A stretch of DNA of 64,000 bases, from positions 6,944,001 to 7,008,000 of the forward strand of contig NC_079885.1 of assembly GCF_029227915.1 (NCBI RefSeq). Direction: 5' to 3'. Origin of the DNA: Hydractinia symbiolongicarpus (lineage: Eukaryota > Cnidaria > Hydrozoa > Anthoathecata > Hydractiniidae). Shown in pieces: positions 10,738 to 23,200 of the stretch. Position 1 is the stretch's first letter. Each line of letters opens with the position of its first letter. The notes under the pieces are model-generated. The model saw nothing but the letters and a program-made list of their open reading frames with translations. It was not told where the DNA came from and did no database searches. The position numbers and the translations under genes were made by a program.

Positions 10738-13439
10738 GTAGTAGTTAGACTCAATAATTAGTATTATAGTCTCTCCTCTCATCTTTTTTCGAAAACATTA
10801 ACATTAAAAATCTAATATTCTTTGTAAAGCAATGGAACAAAATTGCAGTTTTTTAAAAAAACCTGAAAATATTTCTCCCACACTTGTTCCGTATATCATC
10901 CGTCTGTGTCAAATCATAACTTACATTACGTGACCAAATTAATTCCCCATTATGAATTCAAAGGGGCTATTTATTTCAGAGGAAGTGTGTTATCAAAAAT
11001 TAATTAAGAATTAATCAATTCTTAACGAGAAAACAAAAGGGTTAGCATCACTATGACAACAGCCTAAAGTGACGCATAATATGATATAATTTGATAGCAC
11101 AGCTTTAACATGGTCTGTAACTTTGCTCTTTAGGCTATAAAAACAAGATCATTCTTTCCGATGAACATTTCCTTTAAGAGTCTCTTCGACAGTATTCAAT
11201 TTTTGAAGTCAGGTTTGTTATAAGTATTATACTTGAAAGATGTTTGTACTGTTTTTAAAACATTAACATAAAAATAAGTTGTTGACGCACTAACAATCAA
11301 AATGACATCCCAATTTGATGATTTGTTCGAGTCTGTAAATTACATACATGCTGGAAAAATATCCATTTTTGTTTTTCGCCGCATCCAGCTCGACTTTCGT
11401 GTAAGTCACTAAAGTCGAAAACCAACAGCCGTTCCGTAGCCCTTTTAAACTGGAAAGATGAAACTAGGAAGAGACAATAGCAGGTCCAGGCATAGTTAAT
11501 TCAAATATGAAAAAATTTATAATTTTGATTAGAAAATGACATGGCAATTACATCCCTAAAATTTTATCTTGCAGTACGTTTTTGAATTTTATAATCTAAT
11601 CTCGTTTTCCAGTTGTTTTGTCTGTTCGCATGTGTAGTATTTGCAGGACTAAAACAGATATGGACTAGAACTTGTCCAGTCAGGAATTTGTTTCTTCAGA
11701 TCAAGTTAGCTTTGAACTACCAATGCTTAATATTATCGTCACGAAATTAAAAATACTGGTATTACTTATTTTTTTCACAATTCTTTATAGTTAGTGTAGA
11801 TTCATTGTGCAACAAACCAACAACTAAGGATTTTGGTCAGATCAAAAATTGCTTATTTCTTAGTCAGTATCTAGATCTGAAGTTGCCTAATTAATGCTTA
11901 TTTTTATTCAACTAATTTCCGTAATCTACCGTATATAACAGATTAAACGCCCCGTGTTCAATAAGTGCCCCTGTCGAATAAGCGCCCCGGGGTTAGGAAA
12001 AAAATTTTAAATAAGGGCCCCTGCTCTGATAATGATAAAAGAAAATTTTGATACAGCTAAACCGAAGTGTAATCCATATCTTCTACTTTGAGGATTAATT
12101 CTATTCGATCCGGCATTTTTTAATCGTATTATGACCGGGCCCTTAACAACTGTTGATAGGCTTGTCTTTAAACCAAAATTAAATCAAACTTTACCACTAT
12201 CTTTATAAAAATTCAATTACTTTAGTTCTAGAGAGAATTATTACAATTTTTTTAAAAGTTATTGAGAGCCAAATAAAAGCTGTGTAATATGTTTTCGGGT
12301 TTTCACATAGTTCGGTCGTTTCACATAGTTTTACATAGTTATCCGAAAATCCGATTTTTCATGATTTTAGGGAAAAACTCCAGAAAATCGGTAAATCGGA
12401 TTAACCACGTGTGCAAAATTTACAGAATGATTCCACTTGGTGAAGTACAGTTGTGTTGTAATTTCATGTTGTCAAGATAATCGGCACGAAAGTTATTACA
12501 TTTTCCTGATTTCATTCATTTGTGGGGGTAGTTTAAAGTAATAGCCAATATTTAAGGCTCGGAGAGGTATAGGACCTAATAATGTGGCATGCATGTGTAA
12601 TAGATAAATATTAAAACTCAGTAAGTACCATAATCAAGCAACATAACAAAAATAATCTTTTAAAAAAACGGCAGGAGGGCTTTATCAGCTTTCCCCGGAC
12701 TGAAGAGGATTAGGTTAAACAAATTGCTGTCAGTCAGTAATGCTTATTCAAAGCCAGGCTTGTGTAGTGCAGCATGGTATTTATCTTACGTCTTTTATCT
12801 ATAATCCATTATAATTTTGTCAGATCTGTTTCACAAGCATAAAGTTAATAAGTAAGTAATCAAGAAAATAATACAAAAGTGCAGATTCAGGTTCAGGCAC
12901 TAATTAATTAATAATAGGTCTTCTTTTTTATAGCGAAATTTTGCACCATGCAATTCGCAATTAACTTTTTGTTGGTAGTTTATACGGGTAACTGCTAAAT
13001 AAATTCCCTCATTACATATAAATATAGTGTTTAGGTAGTTACTGGTATAAAATGTCACAAGAAAACTCTTGTGGTTTTACCTAACATTCATTCAAAGAGG
13101 ACCTTAGATAAAGGTAAATACAAGACAAATCCTTTGACATTTTGCGAATTCGCTTTCTTTAACTCCAAAATAAATTCCCAAATATTCTGATCCTGGAGAT
13201 CTGCAGGTAATAGATCGTGACAGGCAGAATGTATCAATTTTCAAACTATTGTTGATGGGTGCAATATACGAGGTGTTATATGACACAACGTACGTTATTT
13301 TAACGATTCTGGCATCTTAATAGGAGGAACGGGTTATTGAATTTCTAAACGATTTTTTTCTTTTACAATACTGGGTTTTTGCTAACGTTAACAAAATAAC
13401 TCTTATATCTCCCGAACATATGATCAAAACCGGACAATC
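10738..13439. other. AT-rich intergenic stretch
   Basis: No gene with convincing support. A TATAAAA at 11136-11142 is followed by a short ATG-initiated open stretch at 11302-11400 that ends at a GTAAGT donor. A degraded dispersed repeat with GCGCCCC/GTGCCCC motifs lies near 11940-12030. Confidence 0.3.
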
Positions 13440-14165
13440 CTACGCAGTATCTTGTCAGCGTTTCAAGCTCATCATAATGCAGGTAACGACTAATGAATAT
13501 TTGTAGAAGAAAAATACTTTGTTTATCGAAGGAGCAATGCTGACGTCATCAAGACTTAAATGACGGTTGTTTTTTTTGCCTAAGCGGATTTTTCCATGAG
13601 CCTTATCGTCTTAATGTTAATCGACAAGGCGTCACGACGTCAATAACATTAATTAGCTTAAATGTAGATTAATGAATCCATTACAGTGCACTTTAAACTT
13701 TGAAGCCAAAGAGCTTCGAAACGAGGTGGTGACGCAGTCATTTTTCACTTTTCACAAGAAAGGGTTGATGACGTCATCAAAAAACCTTCCCAATATCTAT
13801 GCAGCCGTTTGGTAAAAGTATATGATCCTATGCTTCTTTTTGGTCAGTGTTTTAACCTCTATACAATGAAGCCAACGGACAAACAAGTTTCTAATTTTTT
13901 TGTATTGTGACAGGTCTTTGCTGACGTCAGCAAGATTTTTAAATTCTTGTATTTCCTTAGGTGTTCATCGAAAACTGTGATCCTATACGTTATTTGGATT
14001 AGCGTTTCAAACTTCACACAACAGAGGCAACGGGTAAACAAAATTTCAAAGAGAAAAATTGTGTATTGACGGCTCATGCTGACGTCATTAAAATTCAAGG
14101 GACGGTTCTTTTTTTCCATTGTTTTTCTGCCTGAATGGATTTTTCCACCGACCTTGTCGACTAGC
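13440..14165. repeat. Degenerate repeat block with TGACGTCA motifs
   Basis: Diverged copies of a unit share TGCTGACGTCA, then ACGGTT and a T-run, then TGGATTTTTCC (for example 13545-13605 and 14080-14150). Four TGACGTCA octamers fall at about 13540, 13769, 13922 and 14082. These are CRE-like palindromes, but here they belong to a repeat, so a regulatory role is unproven. Confidence 0.55.
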
Positions 14166-14500
14166 CTTATAATATCCCTTTTCTCTCTTTTTTTCCTTCT
14201 TATCCCTGCTACATTTCTTTTTCAGAAAAAAATCAAATATATGTAATTGCTGGCTATGTTTTAAAATTACAAAAAAACAACTACAGAATGGTCTTTAGAC
14301 GTCATTACACGGAACAAAATGTACCCCTAATTACCATTCGAAACCTCCAAACGTAGTTTTTATCCACGAGATCAAAGGATAACACGTCCAGGAACTAATT
14401 TATTCATAATGGAATGTTTTCGTTTTCAGTGCATGCAGTTTTACAACCTTTACAAACATTGCTCCTTCATTTAGAATTATCCAAATTAAAATATTTACTA

Positions 14501-15799
14501 ATGGCTTCAAAAGAAACAGAGAATGATGTTGTTCCTGGAAAACGTTTTATTGCTTATGGTTTGAGCGCAATGAACAGAGCATTGGTTGTTATAATCATTT
14601 CTCCTACGAATTACGTTTACTTTAATGATATATACAAAAATACTGACGTGGCAAAATGGTATACAGGCTTGCAAGCAACTGCATATAATTTTGGTGCTGT
14701 GATGAGCTGTTTGACGATTGGTTTTTTGTTAGATATGTTTGGCCATCCAAAACGTTTAATTGTTATCCTTGTCTTTTTTCATATGATCGGGATGGTGCTT
14801 TATTCTATTCCAATTGGAAGTGTTATCCTTCTAGGGCAATTTTTCAACGGGATTGGTTATGCTTTGATTGTGGTGATACATTATAATCTCACCGTCCAAT
14901 CGTCATTACAAGACATGGGGAAATATCTCTCGTATTTTAATCTTTGTGGTTTTTTCAGTCAATTGTTTATTTTTCTGGTCTGGTTTGTTTATCCTGAAGT
15001 AAACACGTACATTGGTCCGTGGCATATTTGGTCTAGCAACATGCCCGGTGTAACAATGATTTTTACATACTTTATCACTGCGATATCCTACTTTGTATTT
15101 TACGGACCAGATAATCACAAAGTGGTAGGAAAGAGCACAGAAATAAAAACACGTGTGGACACTGGTAAAAAGAAGCAAGAATTTAAAACGAGATATAGTG
15201 ATATAATAGGACTTTTGACATCTCTAGATTTCATAGCAACCATGCTCCATGGAATTTTTTTGGGTTGCTCTCGAGCGATCTATGCAATTCTTGTTCCTGT
15301 TATCGTCTATGACTGCTTCAGCTTGCCAACAAAATACTCTGTTGGTATAACCATGTCACCAGCAGTAGCTATGGCAGTTATGTGGTCAGTTCTCCCATCC
15401 ATATTAAGAAAGGTGTGTTCCTACGATTTAACGATAATATTCACCCTAGGTGGTTTGACCCTACTAGCGATCTCTTGTTTTCTTCCAAAAAATGAACTGT
15501 GTTTTATGATTATTTTGACCTTCTTCTATATCAGCTTATTTTTTATCCCTACTAAGCGATCGTTGCTGGTGTCAATAATCGCATACACGACACCAAATAA
15601 ATTATTAGGCACTGCTCACAGTATATACGAGATGTCAATAAAACTAACTGGTGTATTTGCAACGTTGGTGATTGGGGTGTTTGCAAAGCATATACGGACT
15701 TTAGTTTGCATGTTGTTTTGTTTTGGCTCCATATCAACATTGTTACTTGTTTTGCAAAGAAAGAATTTAAGAAAATGTGTTAAAAAGCAGAAAAAATAA
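14501..15799 (+). CDS. Major facilitator superfamily transporter
   Basis: A single open coding exon of 432 residues with about 12 hydrophobic segments, typical of an MFS carrier in a membrane. The loop between TM2 and TM3 carries a degenerate MFS motif A (GFLLDMFGHPKRL). A hydrophilic, Lys-rich central loop (about residues 215-235) separates the two six-helix halves. I chose ATG 14501 (MASKETENDVV) rather than the in-frame ATG at 14414, because a splice acceptor-like TTTTCGTTTTCAG lies at about 14418-14430, implying a 5'-UTR intron. The final residues are Lys-rich and cytosolic. The substrate is unknown; an MFSD8/spinster-like affinity is possible but not shown. Confidence 0.8.
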   Translation: MASKETENDVVPGKRFIAYGLSAMNRALVVIIISPTNYVYFNDIYKNTDVAKWYTGLQATAYNFGAVMSCLTIGFLLDMFGHPKRLIVILVFFHMIGMVLYSIPIGSVILLGQFFNGIGYALIVVIHYNLTVQSSLQDMGKYLSYFNLCGFFSQLFIFLVWFVYPEVNTYIGPWHIWSSNMPGVTMIFTYFITAISYFVFYGPDNHKVVGKSTEIKTRVDTGKKKQEFKTRYSDIIGLLTSLDFIATMLHGIFLGCSRAIYAILVPVIVYDCFSLPTKYSVGITMSPAVAMAVMWSVLPSILRKVCSYDLTIIFTLGGLTLLAISCFLPKNELCFMIILTFFYISLFFIPTKRSLLVSIIAYTTPNKLLGTAHSIYEMSIKLTGVFATLVIGVFAKHIRTLVCMLFCFGSISTLLLVLQRKNLRKCVKKQKK

Positions 15800-16483
15800 A
15801 AATATGGTGTAAAAATTGTAGGTTTTTTTTGACATAAACTTATATTAAATTTGCCGGGGTGGGGGGGGGGGGGGGGGGATGTGGAAAATTAAGATAAAGC
15901 AGTGTCGTATAGCCGAAACGGAAAACCCGTTTATTCTCTTTCACCGATGATGACGTGTAGTGGTAAATAGAATTTTATCCAACTTCTTTAAGAATCAAAT
16001 ATATACATATATATATATATAGAACCTTTTAATTCTGGAAAAATTGTCTTTCTGAATCACCATGTCCATTATAAAAACCTGAAATCCAACTTTCCGTCTT
16101 CTCTTCCCAATTACAATCAATAAAGATGAAGAAGGCATTAGTGACATTGAAATTAAAATTGAAACCTATGTTGTTATTAAGTTATGTTATTTTATTTTTT
16201 TTAATCTTACAATCACTATGCCCCCACTCAGGAATAAACCCCACCTACCGAAACGGGAAACTCGGTAATAATGAATTCTTATTCCACATGTGTGTGCAAC
16301 AAGCACCCATGTACGTGATTGCTTTTTTATAATATACATATTTTAAGATGCTTTTTCCTTTTGGCCTAATTAACTCACGTAAGTAAAAAATTAACGACAG
16401 CTTGTCGATACATACTTTGACATGTTTTTTCCTGTTACCTAATCACTTAACTTATCTTTTATACCTTTTAGCTTATTTCTTTG
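15800..16483. other. Intergenic, with G-homopolymer
   Basis: The 3' flank of the transporter. A long G run at about 15861-15878 and a TA-dinucleotide run near 16000-16020 are the only structure seen. No gene is supported. Confidence 0.4.
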
Positions 16484-17060
16484 CCGTATTCCGTCTGTCT
16501 GTTCGTGAGTCTGTTTGTCTTTTTGTTACGGAAACACGAAATGCGATACATAAAGGACGGGCGGCCCCTTGGATTTTTCCACAGGTAGACTAGTCTTTTT
16601 AATAATAGCCGTATTCCGTCTGTCTGTTTGTGCGCGAGAAAAACGTCCTGTTGCGGAAACACAAAATACGATATTTTAAGGACGGCAAACCCGTGTATTT
16701 ATTTACGGACAACCTTTGTCTTTAATAGTAGCTAGCCATTTTTTTTCTGGCTGTCCGTAAAAAAAACGTCGTGTTACGGAAATACGAAATGCATTATATA
16801 AAGGACGGGCGACCCCGTGGATTTTTCTACAGGTAACCGACTTCTCTTTAATAATATCCGTATTCTGTCTGTGTGTCTGCGAAAGCCGCGTTCGTAACGG
16901 AAACACGAAATTTTTAAAATGCGTACCAACACCAAATGCGATATATTTTTGTCCAATTTGTTGCAACGGGCTAACGACTAGTCTCTTTAATAATTCTGTC
17001 TGTGTGTACGCGAAAGATGCGTCCTGTTACGGAAACATGAAATTTTTAAAATACGCACCA
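16484..17060. repeat. ~123-bp tandem repeat array, about five copies
   Basis: Each unit holds CCGTATTCCGTCTGTCTG, then ACGGAAACACGAAATGCGAT, then AAGGACGGGCGACCCCGTGG and a hairpin-forming end. The ACGGAAACACGAAA core recurs at about 16527, 16650, 16773, 16896 and 17026. Related single copies lie at 18245-18620 and 22995-23100. Confidence 0.8.
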
Positions 17061-18195
17061 ATGCCAAATTTGATATTTTTTTACTGACTTTGTTTTTAAC
17101 CGCTCGCGCGTAGTATACCAATCACGAGGCCTGATTTTTGTGTTTAATTTTGAAAGTTGTTGTGTGTGAGGTTTGTGGACCTATTTGTCCTTTTTATCTT
17201 CTGAGAGGTTTACATTTTTGTAATATTTGTTTCCTTTCTGTTTTCAATGTTAAGATAAATATATTGCCACATTTTTTAGCCACGTACAAAACCTAAACAC
17301 ACCAGTTTTAGGATATTTGGTTAGAGACGACCATTTTAAAGGCTAGCTAGCTAGCTAGAGCCTTACTTATTACTATTCTGTATTGAATAAGAGCTTTTTA
17401 TCCTAGCCAACATTTATTTGTATGTTGAGGCTGTGGCTAATTAACTAGCTCCTTAAAAAGTGAAAGTATAAAATGCATTTTGGCTACAACAATATTCTTA
17501 AGAAATATTGCTTATACTAAATGCAGTTAGCTATACAGCTACATCTTTTATTATTTTCCTGCAAATAGAATGGCTAAGCGATTGTTTTAGTTAGACGTGT
17601 AACGACAGGCTGTTTACTGTGTTTTTATTTAAACCGAAGTTGCAATATAGTTTTTTAGGAGAAGGTGAAATACGCCTATGCGCGTATACGCCAGTTTAAC
17701 TCTGTTTGACTGTACTAAGTGCTTTTAGCCCAGTATTAACAACACACTGTTTTTTGGAAAAGACTGTTACGCTGTTTTTGGACTTACTGTTTTCAGCCCT
17801 GTGTTAGCAATGGGCTTTTTCTTGTGCTTTTATTTAAACAGAGCTTTTTTAAAGGGGTATTATCCATATATGCATGTGCAGCATCGTTTAACTGTACTAA
17901 GCGCTTAGGCCGGTGTCAAAATTAATTTAAAAAAAATTATTCTGAAAAAAAATATATTGACAGATTGTTTTTGCTATAATAGAGTAACAACGGTTTGTAA
18001 ACTCTGTTTTTATTTTAGCTATCATTACGGGAAAGTTATTTTTTGGAAAATATGTTACAGCCGCAACACTAAAATGGTGTTTGCGCTTCACTTGATTTAC
18101 GACATACTGTATACCTGTACTAAAGCGCTCCAACTGATCGTGTGGCACAGTTTACGACTCGGGTCACACCTTTACTTGTGGCTTAAATAGAAATA

Positions 18196-18249
18196 GGGAA
18201 TAGCCGGGAGACCCGGTGTCGAAACTCCGGATCTCCCAGCTATTCTCCC
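18196..18249. other. Long GC-rich hairpin
   Basis: GGGAATAGCCGGGAGACCCGG is answered by CCGGATCTCCCAGCTATTCT, with a ~10-base loop. It is unusually GC-rich and stable for this AT-rich DNA and lies at the edge of the 123-bp repeats. Confidence 0.6.
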
Positions 18250-18620
18250 CGCTGAGTTAGAAAATCGTGCTATGTAAACACGAATATCAAATGCGATATA
18301 TTTTTATCCACCTTGTTGTGACGGGTAAATTTTAAGGACGGGCGAACCCGTGGATTTTTCCACGGGCTAACGCTTAGTATTTATAATATAAGCCGAAGAA
18401 AAACGTCATGCTGCGCAAACACAAAATGCGATATATAAGGGAAGTGGATTTTCGCACGGGTGATTGACTAGTCTCTTATATTAATGCAGGTATTCTGACT
18501 GTGTGTGGTGCTCGCAAGGACAAAGTCGCACAACGGACACACGAAGTAGCATTTTTATCCACCTTGTTTCGATAGGTCAATTCTCGTGAGCTACGTGAGC
18601 GAACCTGTTTTTCTACGGTT
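18245..18620. repeat. Further diverged copies of the ~123-bp repeat
   Basis: Three degenerate units are recognisable by AAACACGAATATCAAATGCG, AAACACAAAATGCGATATA and ACACACGAAGTAGC. The first ends in the perfect hairpin CCCGTGGATTTTTCCACGGG (about 18349-18368). Confidence 0.65.
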
Positions 18621-20235
18621 AAGATATTTGTGAATAATTGTCATCTGTCTGTCGGTACGTCGAAATGTAGCGGCGGCTTTTTGATCTTGCCGCGAAGTCA
18701 TTGAAAAAGCGAGGTTACGATTTTTTTTATTCTATTCTATTTTATTGAATTTGATATAGTATTTAAAAGAGTATTTGGGGTTAAGATTTTAAAAAATATT
18801 ATTAAATTAAAAAACAAAAAACGCAAATTAAAAATTCTTTATTTAATAGGATAAATTTAAAAGGAACCCACGTATGCCGTGTGATCTGTTCCCTTAATGA
18901 CTAAGATCTAAAGTTTTAACGACGACGGCATGCTTGGTGGACGATCTGACGTGGTAGTGGCCATCTTGAAGCAGGTTTGTAGGTTCTTTTGTTTTACCTT
19001 TTTATTTTCTAAAAGTTCAGATAAATATATTGTTGCGTTTTCTAGCTTTATATAAATCTCGAACAAACCAATCTTAAGATTTCAGCTACAAACGGAGATT
19101 GTGAGGAAGCATCAAACCAGCTAGCTAGCTATAACTAGACTTATTTATTGCAATTCTTTTAAGGTTCTTATTCAGTTTGGTATAAGATCAGTTATTTTTA
19201 TGTTGGGGTTGTGGCTATCTATATTTTAGTCCAAATATGTTGACACAAGACATCTAACCTCGAAGTTCGCCACCACAAGTCATTGCATACGCTATTGCTA
19301 TTAGATTCATGCTTTTTGGACTTAACATAGTTCACTTGTTAATGTTTAGAGTGGACTTAGGTCTTGTTCAGAGCGGACTTAAGTCGTAGGTCTCTGGCTA
19401 TTTAGCTAAGACCAAGTCCAAAATAAGCTAATTGTTGCTGACGTCAGTATGACAATTTTCACGAATTTTGGGGTCCTCGACGGGCCCGACGTGAGTTATT
19501 TCGTAAATGGGGCGTGTCAGAGAATGCGAGTAGCACATTTAATTGCGTGCAAAAGTAGCAACTGTGCTGTCCGTGCTAAAACGTTTAAGTAGCCGAATAC
19601 AGTTTGGCTAGAACAAAATTCTTAATAATTCTTATGTTAGGGAACTACACTATTAGCTATTACTGTCCTAAAACTTATTTCCGCAAAATAAAATTGCTGA
19701 GTTGTTGTTTTGGTTGGACGAAGTAACGACGAATTAATAATGGTCATTTTGGTTTGGAAGTGGTGATGTTGAGGTTTGGATGTGTTTTAGACTTTATCTC
19801 TTCCATATATTTTGAATTTAGCTATAGTAATATTTAATTTTTATGATGAGCCGTGTATAAATCTCAAACAAACCTATTTAAGATTTTGGCGACGAATGTA
19901 CATCCATGATATTATTACAAGTTAGCCTAGCCAACATTAGTTGTGTGTTTTTTTCGATATTAGGTATGAACACAATAGGTACGTAAAACTTTAAAAATGT
20001 TTTTTTTAGTATCCTGTGTTTAATTTTTAACTGTGGCGAGATGATATGCGAGATGACATGCAACTCTATTTTCGCTAAGATCTTTCTTCACCTTTGCTTT
20101 TGAAAAATTTACTGTAGCTTATTGCTCAAATTAAAAAAAATATTCTAGGGGGACTGTTTTCGCTGGCGTGGTAACAACAGGCTATGTCCTATTCCTTTTA
20201 TTTAAACCTAAGTTTTGACGTTAATATGCTGGAAA

Positions 20236-23200
20236 GGGCACCGCCGTAAGCACTTCACAAAATAGTATTAATTATACAATGTGTGATAAAAATACACATA
20301 CTTAAATTAAAAATATTTTGTTAATAAAAACGCACGTTTTATCAGGAAATACAGAAAATATACCATCATGTTGCTTAAATGGATTCTCGACAAGCCGCCT
20401 AAATCTGTCAAGTATAGTGTGAAAAGCTGGATTTATGCAAAAACATAAAAACAAAATGGTTCCATCAAAATGAAAATCTGTATCCAAAAAACGTTCAAAG
20501 AAGGGAGGGGTTAACAAAGTAACGTTTCGAGGTAAACACGAATAGCCAACTTTTTTTTCGAGTAGAGAAAAAGTCCTTTCTTCAGATCGCATAAGTCATC
20601 ACACTTTAATACAGATTCTATTTTATATGTGGATCAATTGAAGAAGAAAATCTTACCTCTCTAGCACTGTAACGTTATGACAATATGGAGCCCAAAAAAA
20701 AGGACAAGAGTGTATATTAAAAGTAAAGTAACCTCTTGTCGTAAGTTGTTGGTTCCCACACGGTTCTCAACTGTACGTTAGCATCCTTCCAATGCAACAG
20801 CAATAGAATGGTGTTGTTTGCGAACAATTGCTTTACTTTGTGCAAGCCCGGAAGAGGTACCATATAATGATGCACACCTAAGAGGGCACTTTTAGAGTGC
20901 ATTAACATGCATGTCACCCTTTTCAACATCATCGTTTGAGTTTTGGAAATTTATTGGATATGTTGTGGTATTTTTGGAAAAGAAAAAACGGTGAAAGGTG
21001 ACAAGTGTGAAAAAAGTTTGCACGAAATGTGTAAAAACATACCAAATATTGTTTCCAAGAAATCCAAACAAAATTTGTATTGCAGGAGGCGTAGAAAATA
21101 GAAAAATATAAGTTTTGTGAAAGAAAGACTGAAAGAAAGAAATAAACAACTCAAAGTTTTCTATTTAATCTCCACGTTTGGCCAAGCCGTAAGAGCATAG
21201 GAATCTCCATGTAAATAACAGAAGAGTGTTCTATTCTATCACTCATGTATGTGTGTTTAAGCCATCTGTTCGATATTCATAATAACTGGCGCAAACCCTT
21301 CCATAATATTGTTCTCTATGAACCAAAAGGATAGAAATACACAAGGGGAAACATCTTCTGAATTTCTATTGTACTAGCCTCGTCTTTTATGTGATCTTTC
21401 TTTTGTTATTATAATTTTAAAGTTTGACAGTTTCCGGACATAATTATTCAAAATTTAAAATAATTTATTGATGCACCAACATTTACAATATTTAATGACT
21501 TGACTCAATTAGTAGCTTTTCCCGCGCTCTGTTTGTTAGAGAAAAATGACATATGTCGACTTGCAACATAAAACATCCAGTGGGCATTTAACCGACCTAT
21601 CCAACCTGTGATTGTCCAGGTGTTATAACTGTTCAATAAAATTAGTAGAGGACCTCTAAAATTAATTTTGCAGTTTCATACTTTTTGACATTTGCATTTG
21701 ATTTTTTTTAAAATGAAGGACTTTCACCATTCACAAGCACCATCTGTCTTTCTAAATAGTTATGAGCTTTGAAAGAAAAATTTGTTAATCAAGCGACAAA
21801 GTTTTGTGAGATCGGTATGAGCCGTTTTGCTCTTTGTGTATTAAAGTATATAATCGTTTTTAACTTTGTTGAGGTTAATTAGTCTGTACATACCTTGTAA
21901 TTAAAATTTGATTTAAGACGTTGATATCGTTCAATCAATAATTGATGCGCTTTTTAGTGTGTACATACTTTTCAATTAGACTTTCTCGTCTAATTAAGCG
22001 GTTGTTTAATTATACGAGAAATAGTATATCGAGGGTTTCCCTGACTGTTAGAGTACACGGGCAATAAGCCTGTACCTTAAGACATTTAAGGCGATGTCTT
22101 AAGTAATTTGTGTTAGAGTCGCCGAACCTACCCCATTATTTAATCAAAAAATTTTTATATACAAAGTCAGAAAAGCTGTTTGGAGTTTTATTTTATCGCA
22201 GACTCCTAAAGTCACGTGGTCTTCTTTTATATGCGGCATATTTTTATTTTTATGTTCAATCTAATATAGTCCTCTGCTAGCGATCTAAGTGATTTTTCAC
22301 TCCACAACCACTGCCCACCATTTGTATTTTGCTTTACTTTGAACTATGAGAGTTAAGGGTCCTGAGAACTAGTTTAAAATGGTGCGCGAAGACTCCGTTT
22401 AAACGAGGAGACGTGCGACTGGCTGACCTTATATTTAATGTTCAAATAACTCTAACACCAAATATTTGAGACATCCACCTACAGCGGCTAGATTAATTAA
22501 AAGAATAAATTGTGGATAGGGTGCTCAGAATATATTTGCAGGATTACGTTTTGACAATCCGATACTACCACGAGAAATAAAGAATGAAATTCTGATTTTT
22601 ATTTTACGGAATTAATTTTTTGGAAGTGGGTTCAATAAGTTGTGTGACTTATGTTTACAAAGATTGGACATGTCCCATTAAAATTGATCCCGCAAGGTTT
22701 AATCCAACATTAATTATTTCTTTCCTAGGTAACAGAATGCAGCAAAAAACATGTCTGCTTGCAGCTGTGATGCATTTTTCATTATCATTTATTTGTGCAC
22801 ATCATGGAACTATTTTTAGACTCTTACTTATTTATATTTCTAATTTTGCGAAAATATCTTAGGTGGCATTTTGCTGTGGCATTTTTTGGCAGGGTTTTTT
22901 ACTACGAGCTCAATTGCTTGTTGAAGTCCGTAAAAAAACTGATTCTAGGATTATTAAACTCTTTAGTAGCTGTCCAATCTGTTGTGACGAAAAAGCTATA
23001 TTGTAATACCCGTATACGTCTGTCTGTCACGCAAAATGGTAATCGCAGTAGCCAGACACACGAAATGCGGTAAATAAAGAACAGGCGAACACCGACTAGT
23101 ATTATAACAAAAGTATTCAAGGCAATGAATTATCTAATTTTAGTTGTTCAAAATTTACTCAAACCAATATGACATGTTCAACGTCTTATTAAAATATTTT

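Larger units (their letters stand above)
17110..20235. repeat. Three diverged copies of a ~0.6-0.8-kb unit
   Basis: Shared landmarks in order: AGGTTTGT(A/G)G; AGATAAATATATTG; a phrase with AAACCAATCTTAAGAT or a close variant; GCTAGCTAGCTA; TTATGTTGGGGTTGTGGCTA; and a later phrase with GACGAAGTAACGACG. Copies start near 17160, 18970 and 19750. The third is the shortest. Copies of the 123-bp repeat sit between the first two. No coding potential is seen. Confidence 0.55.

Noticed and set aside
14414-14500. Upstream start for the MFS transporter
   Set aside because: The stretch contains an acceptor-like TTTTCAG and adds a non-conserved N-terminus; ATG 14501 fits better.
20302-20592. 96-codon open frame on the minus strand
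   Set aside because: Looks moderately protein-like but has no recognisable motif and no joining exon; possibly repeat-derived.
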